Shown piece by piece: positions 11,805-19,776 of a DNA stretch of 64,000 nt. The stretch comes from Agapetus fuscipes. Taxonomy: Eukaryota > Arthropoda > Insecta > Trichoptera > Glossosomatidae. A program made the position numbers and the translations under genes. Numbering within the stretch: position 1 is the stretch's first letter; each line of letters begins with the position of its first letter. The notes under the pieces are model-generated. The model did not search any database, was not told the origin of the DNA, and worked only from the letters and a program-made list of their open reading frames with translations. The stretch spans positions 10,080,170-10,144,169 of the forward strand of contig OX637361.1 of NCBI GenBank assembly GCA_951799405.1, given 5' to 3'.

Positions 11805-12179
11805 CCCTGATGTATGGAAACGAGTCGTGGACGGTAAATGAAAGAGAAGTAAATAAGGTATGCACCGTAGAAATGCTCATTTAAGAAGTATGACAGGAAA
11901 AACATTGAAAGATAGAGTGAGAAACAAATGGATTCTGAATGAATGCGGAGTAAAAAAAAGCGTGAAAGTGAAAGTTCAAAGAAGTGTGATGCGATGGTTT
12001 GAGCTTATTGAAAGGATGAATGAAGACCGACTGACAAAAAAAGTGTATAAAAGGAATGTAATCGGTAAACGTGGAAAGGTAAGATCAAGGAAAGAATGGA
12101 TTGATCAGATAAGTGAGATTGCGAATGAATGGAATCTACAGAGCGGAAACAAGAGAAGAGCGTGCATGAAAAGAGTTAT
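11805..12179 (+). mobile_element. LINE-A fragment, C-terminal, cut by a solo LTR
   Basis: It encodes LRSMTGKTLKDRVRNKW, a SVMRWFELIERMNEDRL block and GKRGKVRSRKEWIDQI, parallel to the C-terminal part of the LINE-A copy at the left edge. It stops at CATGAAAAGAGTTAT, where the solo LTR begins. A frameshift lies near 11865. Confidence 0.8.
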
Positions 12180-13336
12180 TGTTATGTTTACATGGAAAGG
12201 TATCTCCAGGATGTACCTTCAGGATACTTACTTCCGGCTAGCTCTCATCAGCATCAATCTCAGGGTGTAGGGTTCTTTCTTTGGGTTGCTTACTTGTATT
12301 TTGGGAAGGTTGTAAATGAAAAGTTAAGTTTAACATGAACAAATAAGGGTTTATTTACTTTAGTAATATGGGGGAAAAAGGGGAAATAAGGGAATGGCTC
12401 GACCTGCACTTCGTCACTAAAACACTCCCTACTCTGTTGACTGGAGTTCCGAACTGAAGGCCTAGGGCAGCGCCCCAGGCTAGCGGCGGCTCACGAGGCG
12501 GATGCCTCCACACGTTGGAGCCCCTGGGTGGGCGCTCCTATGCACTATGTCTTATATGCCTCTGGTCCACAAGGCGGGTGCCTTGTGGACCTTGCTGGCA
12601 GAAAATCCAATTAGATGGGGAGGAGGGAGCTCCATTGTAATGCCCCCTCTTGCACCGCTTGGTGCTTGGTCGCCGACGTCTTAATCGGTTGACATATATA
12701 TATATATATATATTTGGATGACTTATTCTTCTTTTGGGCGCCGTTTAGTGGCTCCAGCCACCCCAAGGGCGCCCACCGCTCACTCTCTTCTTGTGAAGAT
12801 GGTGGTCTTCAGCTCCTTCCTGAAACGCTCCTCGCTGGTTTCAGTCCTCAGCTTCAAAGGCAGCCGGTTCCAGCACAACGGTCCCGCCGAACTGAACGCC
12901 CTATCCCCAAAGCCCGTTCTGCTCCGTCGAGATGGCATTTTCAGCTTGTTGATAGCATCACTCTGCGCCGAGCGAAGAGTGCACCGCTTATCAAAAATCT
13001 CGTCAAGCTTACATAATTCGGCTAAGTAAGAAGGGGCCGTTCCTTTGAGTGCTTTAAACACCAACAGGCACACTTTGAATTCCACTCTCTCCGGGACACG
13101 CAGCCAGTGAAGATTCTGCAATAGAGGAGTGACATGGTCAGTTCTACTGCCTCCCAAAATCACTTTTGCTGCGGTGTTAAAAACGGACATCTTGCCGGGA
13201 ACTGATGAGCGACGGCCCTATTAGTTCACACGGCGCAGTTCGGCCGCTTCCGTGACCGTTTGGCTCCGTTCGGCCCACAAAACACACCGTACACCTCGAG
13301 ATTGTTTTTTATATGTTATTTTAAAATAACATAACA
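12180..13336 (-). mobile_element. Solo LTR of the same family as the element at 60568, interrupted by a LINE
   Basis: It starts TGTTATGTTT and ends AATAACATAACA, the reverse complement of the 641-bp LTR at 60568-61208. Landmarks shared in inverted form include GGTATCTCCAGGATG-like sequence, TAAGGGTTTATTTACTT, CGCCCCAGGCTAGCGGCGG and CCGTGACCGTTTGGCTCC. TTAT flanks both ends (12176-12179 and 13337-13340), a 4-bp target duplication, so this is a solo LTR left by LTR-LTR recombination. It inserted into LINE-A and was itself hit by a LINE at about 12694-13195. Confidence 0.85.
12694..13195 (-). mobile_element. 5'-truncated CR1/L2-like LINE inserted in the solo LTR
   Basis: The minus-strand ORF (13190 to 12780, 136 codons) encodes the classical CR1/L2 C-terminus: AAKVILGGSRTDHVTPLLQ, LHWLRVPERVEFKVCLLVFK, ALKGTAPSYLAEL, RTGFGDRAFSSAGPLCWN and RFRKELKTTIF. 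Its 3' side ends in an AT-dinucleotide tail (12694-12716). GACAT is present on both sides, a short target duplication, and the interrupted LTR sequence resumes exactly. Reverse transcriptase and endonuclease are lost. Confidence 0.85.
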
Positions 13337-13340
13337 TTAT

Positions 13341-14180
13341 GAAAATCTCATGAGGTGAGATTAAACAAACTTATGATAGTTTTCCGTATTTCTAGCCAAA
13401 TGAAATAAGCATCCAAATATTTATGTCGATAATTTTCATGTTCGTCTGACCTTATTTACCAAAGGGGAAGTTTTCCTACGGACCTCTCATTATACTCGTT
13501 TCTTAAGTAGAGTTATGTGAGAATAATTGGACCTCAGACCGTAAAATCGAGCTCCATAGTAAATTTTCGCGCGTACTTAAATTTTCTTTCGCAATAAAAA
13601 CTCCAACTGCAGTTTTTGCAGGCTTTAAGCTGCGCTCGCTGAAAAATTATAGTCTTTTTAAAATGCCGTTAAATGTGTGCTGAAAAAGGCCGTTAAAATG
13701 ACCACACTCTTAAAATAATTGCAATTCTAGAAAAAGGAGTTCCTCTGTTTTATTTTTTACGGCCGTTCTAAACATATGACCAAGACAATTTTATGGTTTA
13801 GCAATTCCATTTCCCCTTAACGTTTCTCGCTATTACATTTTCCCTGAATGTGACGGTTGGAAATTACCATGAATTTTCCAATTATTGGCAACTGTTCAAA
13901 AGAGACAGCGAGTGCTTCTATGAAACTAGACGTGCAATTTCATAACCTAATTCGTACGCCCGCGCCGCTCTGTTTTTCTTGATATTTCACTTTTAGAAAT
14001 ACTAATTTTATTGTTTATTCTTGTTGTATAAGATTGAAAAAAGATGTAAATAAGGATGACATTGATATTTAACTGCACATGTCAAGATCTGTGCTATTTT
14101 TTACATGAAAGGATTACATTTTCGCTACCATCGTAAATATTGCACTTCCAGTTAGACTATTTTACCATCGTATTTATTTC
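13341..14180. other. No gene recognised
   Basis: AT-rich sequence with no open frame of note and no recognised repeat. Confidence 0.5.
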
Positions 14181-14182
14181 TA

Positions 14183-14440
14183 TAATCTAAGCTGCAAGGA
14201 TATGTTAACATTTAAGCTTACTTACTTTACTTACTTTACTTTCTTCGGCTCATAAGCCTTGAAGGCTCAGGGCCTCCCGCACCACAATCCTCCAGGACTC
14301 TCTGTCTTGTGCAGCTTCCCTCCATGGTCCCCTCACTCCCAGAATTTCGGCATCGGCTTCAATGTTAACATTTAAGGCTCATATAAAATGCATGCCTACA
14401 GACAGGCACATGTAGGTTCGCGCCTACACATTTTGTTCAT
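14183..14440 (-). repeat. R1 copy interrupted by a LINE-R 3' end
   Basis: AATCTAAGCTGCAAGGATATG, ATGTTAACATTTAAG and CATGCCTACAGACAGGCACATG mark the R1 copy on either side of the insertion. The remainder towards its start is lost. Confidence 0.65.
14217..14361 (-). mobile_element. LINE-R 3' end, severely 5'-truncated, with 15-bp target duplication
   Basis: This is the reverse complement of the 3' end of the full-length LINE at 47940-51385: TTCTTCGGCTCATAAGCC, AGGACTCTCTGTCTTGT and GGTCCCCTCACTCCC. The 3' tail is TTACTTACTTTACTTACTTTAC. ATGTTAACATTTAAG lies on both sides (14202-14216 and 14362-14376), the target duplication of target-primed reverse transcription. Confidence 0.9.
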
Positions 14441-15490
14441 AAACGGGACTTCTTGCTCAAAACTGTTCTGAAATTATATTAAAAGTTCTTTGTTTTATTT
14501 TTAAGCTATCATAAACTTGCAATGCCAAAATATTTTCTGCCATTTTATGTCCTCGCAAGTATTCAATATGTCTTTGAGCTGCTTTGCTTACTGTATAATT
14601 TATTTATTTTAAAACTATCGCGTGACCCGTATTAGATTTTCCCTTCATATTCCAACTGCATCCATAATCAGGTTCTAACTCAAAACCTGTTGCTGCCATA
14701 CGAAGGTTTACATGTTACATTTCCCTTGTATAATACATTACCTTCATATTACAAGTTACCCCCATTTACATTTGTATTAGAAAGGTTTTCGTTTGGAGGC
14801 GAGAGAGCAACGAATGTAGGAAGGAAGTTCAGTGGACACTTCACCTATCTACAAGTATAAAACGTACCCTCAAAGTCAACCAAAATGTTTCACTAAAAAT
14901 GCAACGTCCACTAGAGGCACTGATTCAGTTTTCATACAAGTTTTGGTAAACGCTAAGGGTAAGTAAAATTGTATACGTCAGGTACAAACCCCGCAAGGAA
15001 TTCATTTAGAATTGCCCCGGTTTCCGATACCATTCTATTGTTTGTTTCGACCCTTCTCGAATGAAAATTGTTTAACTTGAAGTTGAAATTAATTGGTTTT
15101 CGTATTTGATCCATAAATTTATTTCGTGCTCTATCTCGGTGTCCGTAAGAGGCGATAGTTTAATTATTGAAGTACATACACACTTAGAAAATATGAGTTC
15201 GACCAAAGTACGGACAATCCCTTGTTCAAGACTTTTTATTAAAGTATGTACAACTCTACTCGCAAGTGTTTTTGTATAAAAAGTATCGAAGATAATCGAG
15301 GAGACATGGGCCTCAAATTGTAATACAAGGTAAAGGTGACAATTGGAAGTCAGCCGCCGAGGACAAGAGGAGCTGAAGGTGAATGTTACAGGAGGCCAAG
15401 GAGAGATACGGGATGTGGTACCATCGGAAAAAGAAGACGAAGACAAATGAATGGGTAGAGTCTAAAAGATAGACTGGGATAGTAGATTAG
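14441..15490. other. No gene recognised
   Basis: A 124-codon minus-strand frame (15072-15446) is serine-rich without a known motif or splice context and is not called. Nothing else is supported. Confidence 0.45.
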
Positions 15491-15496
15491 ATAAAG

Positions 15497-15610
15497 ACTT
15501 TTGGCATACAAAAGTAAGCGCGATCTTATATACGTGTCTGCTTATGGAGATGCATTTAATTTGAATCTAAAATGTATATCTTTGCAACTTCGATTATAGA
15601 TACATACCTT
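15497..15610 (+). repeat. R1 copy, 3' half
   Basis: GTAAGCGCGATCTTATATACGTGTCTGC, GCATTTAATTTGAATC and CTTTGCAACTTCGATTATAGAT in outline match the second half of the repeat. Confidence 0.6.
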
Positions 15611-15911
15611 CGATGAAGATAGGAGAGGAAGAGAGTCAGAACCGATAAAGCGATATACTCTTTCTTTGTACAATAATAAATGTGTTTTCTTTCAGAAGTA
15701 TCTCAAAGCCCCCAACGCCTTCAACTTAAATACTTTGCCTCCAACGCATTCTTCCTCTAGTCTCACACTCCATGGTGTCCACTACCACTCCTTTCAAATA
15801 CTTTGATATGGGTCTTGCCAATGCTCTGCACCGCTTCGGGTCTAATGGTCCATTTGCTGAATGTGACCCAGTCAAATGTCAATGCAGTCTGATGACTTTT
15901 GTTGGCCGGAC

Positions 15912-16240
15912 ACATCGATAGCTCAGTTGGTAGAGTGCTCGCATTCTACCCCGTGAGCTCGGGTTCGAATCCCACCGAGAAGGGTGTCAGAAATGATTTC
16001 CTATTTCGGTGTTTATTTCAAACCCCATAATAAAAATACCGGCAAGGTTTACTCAGCCTTCACAAGAAATGAGTACAAGTCCCCTCGGGAGCTGGGCAAC
16101 CGCCACTTCAACTGAAGTGGTTGACGTAAGGCCGGCCCCCTTACCTGTAAAAATAAATAGGTTCAACTCGCCACATGCGACCACTTCGGGGATAACGCGG
16201 CAAGAAGTTACACTATATGTGTAGCTTAGTTGCGTTGCGT
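15912..16240 (+). mobile_element. SINE-A, best-preserved full-length copy (about 325 bp)
   Basis: The tRNA-like head has ATAGCTCAGTTGGTAGAGTG (A box) and GGGTTCGAATCCCACC (B box). The body follows with GGTGTCAGAAATGATTTCC, GGCAAGGTTTACTCAGCC, TTCACAAGAAATGAG, a CACTTCAACTGAAGTGG hairpin, AAGGCCGGCCCCCTTACC, CGCCACATGCGACC, CTTCGGGGATAACGCGGCAAG and the GTTACACTATATGTGTAGC end. It is used here as the reference for the family. A and B boxes imply RNA polymerase III transcription. The ORFs on both strands are incidental. Confidence 0.85.
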
Positions 16241-16411
16241 TACACATCGATGTCTTGATAAATATATTGCTTAAAGAATACTTACTAAAAGTTAGCACTC
16301 GTGTGAATATCATTGTTCAGTACATGCTATAGTTACCAATTTGAGGGCTACTTTATATTTTAAAGTTAATCTTGCATTTCTTAACAATGATTTGTTTTGT
16401 TTGGTCTTCAG

Positions 16412-16644
16412 TGTGCCGCTCCTCATCCCCTGACGACGTGTTTGGCGCCGTTTCCTCCAGCAGCAGACGCGAGGACGTGAGGCAGTACAGGGAGACTTCC
16501 TTGCTCCAGGAGCTGGAACCGCTGACCGAGCAGGCGTCCAATGATGACGTGGCCAGCGCGGGGCAGGACAGCTGGCCAGACACCTCCTCCAAGTACCACA
16601 GCTGCGAGATGGTGGACACTGACGAAGAGCTCAGGCATGACTGA
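16412..16644 (+). CDS. Probable terminal exon of an unidentified host gene
   Basis: A pyrimidine-rich tract ending TTGGTCTTCAG (AG at 16410-16411) is followed by an open frame ending TGA at 16642-16644, about 77 codons (intron phase 1). Codon use is GC-rich and balanced, unlike the surrounding AT-rich DNA. The peptide is acidic and serine-rich: SSSPDDVFGAVSSSSRRED, QYRETSLLQELEPLTEQ, DDVASAGQDSWPDTSSKYH and SCEMVDTDEELRHD at the C-terminus. I do not recognise the protein; it looks like a disordered cytoplasmic tail, with no membrane segment or zinc-binding pattern. No upstream exon could be identified in the window, so the start of the gene is unknown and may lie left of the window. The codons for the last residues and the stop were amplified into the 72-bp repeat that follows. 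It could also be a chance open frame, but splice site, composition, stop and downstream poly(A) signal agree. Confidence 0.55.
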
Positions 16645-17630
16645 GAACAAGACAGATGGCACAAGTATGACAGCTGCGAGATGGTGGACACTGATTTCGA
16701 GCTCAGACATGACTGAGAACAAGACAGATGGCACAAGTACGACAGCTGCGAGATGGTGGACACTGATTACGAGCTCAGACATGACTGAGAACAAGACAGA
16801 TGGCACAAGTATGACAGCTGCGAGATGGTGGACACTGATTACGAGCTCAGACATGACTGAGAACAAGACAGATGGCACAAGTACGACAGCTGCGAGATGG
16901 TGGACACTGATTACGAGCTCAGACATGACTGAGAACAAGACATATGGCACAAGTACGACAGCTGCGAGATGATGGACACTGATTACGAGCTCAGGCATGA
17001 CTGAAAACAAGACAGATGGCACAAGTATGACAGCTGCGAGATGGTGGACACTGATTACGAGCTCAGACATGACTTAGAACAAGACAGATGGCACAAGTAT
17101 GACAGCTGTGAGATGGTGGACACTGATTACGAGCTCAGACATGACTGAGAACAAGACAGATGGCACAAGTACGACAGCTGCGAGATGGTGGACACTGATT
17201 ACGAGCTCAGACATGACTGAGAACAAGACATATGGCACAAGTACGACAGCTGCGAGATGGTGGACACTGATTACGAGCTCAGGCATGACTGAGAACAAGA
17301 CAGATGGCACAAGTACGACAGCTGCGAGATGGTGGACACTGATTACGAGCTCAGGCATGACTGAGAACAAGACAGATGGCACAAGTATGACAGCTGCGAG
17401 ATGGTGGACACTGATTACGAGCTCAGACATGACTGAGAACAAGACAGATGGCACAAATACGACAGCTGCGAGATGGTGGACACTGATTACGAGCTCAGAC
17501 ATGACTGAGAACAAGACAGATGGCACAAGTATGACAGCTGCGAGATGGTGGACACTGATTACGAGCTCAGACATGACTGAGAACAAGACAGATGGCAAAA
17601 GTACGACAGCTGCGAGATGGTAGACAAAGC
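16597..17630. repeat. 72-bp minisatellite, about 14 units
   Basis: GACAGCTGCGAGATGGTGGA recurs every 72 bp from 16669 (with a founder-like unit at 16597) to 17605. Units differ by a few substitutions such as TAC/TAT, AGGCATG/AGACATG and CAGATGG/CATATGG. In the frame of the preceding exon each unit reads as SCEMVDTD-ELRHD, stop, EQDRWHK, so the array duplicates the junction of the last codons, the stop and the start of the 3' UTR. Since 72 is a multiple of three, the other frames stay open for hundreds of codons on both strands; these are artefacts. Confidence 0.9.
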
Positions 17631-18190
17631 ATTAATGACTGTTCTCAGCCAATTTTTGTACCGTAGCTGCCAGATGGTTGAGATGGATGAAGAGTTCAGG
17701 GATGACTGAAAGCAACATATCTGCTACTACAGCTGCGAGATGACAGGGAAACATGACTGAGAACAGGACAACTGGCGCAAGTACCACAATTACGAGATGA
17801 TGGACAAATCATGACTGAAAAAGCAACCAATGGCAGAGCAGCTGGCACAATAACCACAACTGGAAAATGGTAGACACCAAAAATGAGCTAAACCATGACT
17901 GAGAACAGGAGAGATGTCAAAAGTGTCACGCCTACAAGATGGTAGACAAAGCATTAATGAGAACAGGGCAGTACAAGAACTGCGAGATGGCTGACACTGA
18001 AAAAGTATCACATGGAAGACGACTAACATTACTGAACATCAACATTACTACAGGATTATTGAACGTGGCATAATACAGTCACCTTATTCTTAGTTTAATC
18101 ATCTTCATTTCTTGCATTATGATGACATAAAGATACAGTAAACATCCATTTTGAATAACTCTTAACATTGAATAAAAAAAAACTCAGAGA
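17631..18190 (+). other. Putative 3' UTR with decayed minisatellite units
   Basis: Eroded relatives of the 72-bp unit continue to about 18060 (AGCTGCCAGATGGTTGAGATG, AGCTGCGAGATGACAGGG, CTGCGAGATGGCTGACACTGA in outline) with irregular spacing. The stretch then becomes AT-rich and reaches a poly(A) signal. The gradient from regular to degenerate units fits growth from the exon end outward. Confidence 0.5.
18171..18176 (+). terminator. Candidate poly(A) signal AATAAA
   Basis: AATAAA followed by an A-run lies about 1.5 kb downstream of the stop of the putative terminal exon and just before an LTR-like sequence starts. A canonical hexamer is common in AT-rich DNA, so this is suggestive only. Confidence 0.4.
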
Positions 18191-18198
18191 GTCAATAT

Positions 18199-18590
18199 TG
18201 TTACAAACGTTTGAGTTTGTGAGGACAAAGCCTAAACACGTAGCTTGTTGGTGTGTGTGTGTGTGTGTGTGCCTCTAGCATAATCTATTTTGAGTTAGTA
18301 TGTACGTGTACCTAGGCACGTAGCTTGCTGGTGTGCGTAACGTTTCTGGAATAGTGTCGAACATTCAAGAATTCTAGTGGAAGTATCTCGAACATGCAAG
18401 AATCGTCTCTGCCACCCATATATATACAAGCAAAGATTCTGTAGGCCAGCCAGAGCCGCTTATAGCACTGTGCCGCGAAGTTCTTAAGCTAAAGAAGAGT
18501 TACAGTACTGTGTAACGAATATTGTGCAGTTTAATGAAAAGAAAGGTAAAATCTTAACAATATGAACAAAAAGTGTAATAAAAAGTATGC
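18199..18590 (+). mobile_element. LTR-like fragment, related to 45285-45580
   Basis: It starts TGTTACAAACG. It shares with 45285-45580 an ordered set of landmarks: ACGTGTACCTAGGCACG, GCTGGTGTGCGTAACG, GGAATAGTGTCGAAC, TCGTCTCTGCCACCCATAT, a TATATATACAAGC TATA-like step and AAAGATTCTGT. A (GT)n run lies at 18248-18272. No matching second LTR or clear CA end was found, so solo or truncated status is open. Confidence 0.45.
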
Positions 18591-18956
18591 ATGTAATCTG
18601 AAACACTGACTAAACGTGCTACTTTACTTTCAATACATTTTTATTGTTAAGTTTTACACTTGGATTGTATACACATTTGAGTTCTCACACTCGTATCGTG
18701 TCGTGATTAGTCTCGAGTCAGTCGAGCCACACGACACGACACTTCCGTGTACTAAAACAATTACTCGATTTATTTACTTGTTAAAATATTACAGGCACAT
18801 TTGAATAGCCCGTAACTACATACAATTTACATACGCCACCGGAATCTTAGCGAAAAACTGTATTTCAAAATAAATAAATATGAAAATGAACTGGTTCAAG
18901 GTTTTTTAGACCTTGCTTAAGATTTCTGTTTATTGTAAGATTTAGGAAAACAATAT

Positions 18957-19410
18957 TGTAACGAAATACACTGGTAGATGTTTATTGGTGTACGTGTGTT
19001 TTGAGAGAATGTTCTGGCCCAGACGATTGTAGTTGTAAGGTGTGTATGTAGGTAGGAAATGGACTCTTCATGAAATAAATATGTCCAGAATCGTCTATAC
19101 AACTGTGGTAGTGGAACTTTCTAGGGCAGGCTAGAATGGCCCCTAGGTTCCGCTATAAGAAGGGCGACATTCGGCTGAAGGGAGTCAGTCTTCGAAGCAC
19201 TCACACAGAGGAGTATCTAGTTGCCAGGGCGACCAATAAGGTGTAAAATAAATGTAATCTGTACGAAATAAATAAGTGTGTTAAAATAAATCTGTTAGAA
19301 TAAGTCTGTTAAAAATAAATCTATTGTAAGAAAGTCTGTGTAAATAAACTGTATGGCTAACTTGTGTTAAACTTGTGTTTTAATTAAAAGAACCCAGGAA
19401 AAACGTAACA
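18957..19410 (+). repeat. 5' LTR (454 bp)
   Basis: It has the canonical TG...CA ends within a TGTAACG/CGTAACA inverted repeat. It carries a TATA box and initiator near its middle and many AATAAA hexamers in the 3' third (for example around 19247-19349), consistent with U3-R-U5 order. By eye it is identical to the 3' LTR. Confidence 0.93.
19154..19190 (+). promoter_or_regulatory. LTR core promoter: TATA box and TCAGTC initiator
   Basis: TATAAGAAG starts at 19154 and TCAGTC at 19185, so the initiator A (19187) lies 33 bp after the first T of the TATA box. TCAGTY is the arthropod initiator consensus. This would place transcription start in the LTR and define R. The same arrangement is repeated in the 3' LTR at 21675 and 21706, where it could drive flanking DNA. 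Confidence 0.65.
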
Positions 19411-19411
19411 A

Positions 19412-19429
19412 TGGTGTCAGCAGTGGGAT
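19412..19429 (+). other. Primer-binding site, Leu-tRNA-like
   Basis: TGGTGTCAGCAGTGGGAT begins one base after the LTR end. It complements a tRNA 3' end of the form ATCCCACTxCTGACACCA, as in leucine tRNAs. The tRNA identity is from memory of the family and should be checked against this species' tRNA set. Confidence 0.75.
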
Positions 19430-19776
19430 TTAAAACCAAGTACCAAAAAAATCTGTGCTTAAGACTATTGAAAAATATTTCTGGACAACATAATAAAAAC
19501 TAATGAATAAAAAAAAAAAAAGTTTTAAATAAAACTGATTAAACTTGAATTAAAAACGATCGTGTGGTTACCCGCTAAAAATTTGATTGAAGTGTGCATA
19601 GATAACGTGTTAATAATATTGTGCTAGTGTTAGTAAAGCTAGCCGATCTGACGAAGCAAAGTAAATAATCATTATCTAATATCATTATTTGAAATTTAAA
19701 AATATTTTTTTTGTAAAATAATTTGTTTTGAAGTAAATTATTTTGAAGTAAATTTAAATTTTTGTTAAAATAAAAA

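Noticed and set aside
15072..15446. 124-codon minus-strand ORF as a gene
   Set aside because: No recognisable domain, and no splice or promoter context.
15912..15985. tRNA gene
   Set aside because: A and B boxes are present but no acceptor stem closes, and a conserved SINE body follows. The same holds for the heads at 34426, 40130, 45795 and 59396.
16423..17623. ORFs of 143-215 codons with 24-residue repeats on both strands
   Set aside because: A 72-bp repeat keeps every stop-free frame open. Only the frame continuous with the upstream exon, which stops in each unit, has independent support.
16597..17630. CRISPR-like array
   Set aside because: There are no spacers; the units are contiguous 72-bp near-identical copies in eukaryotic DNA.
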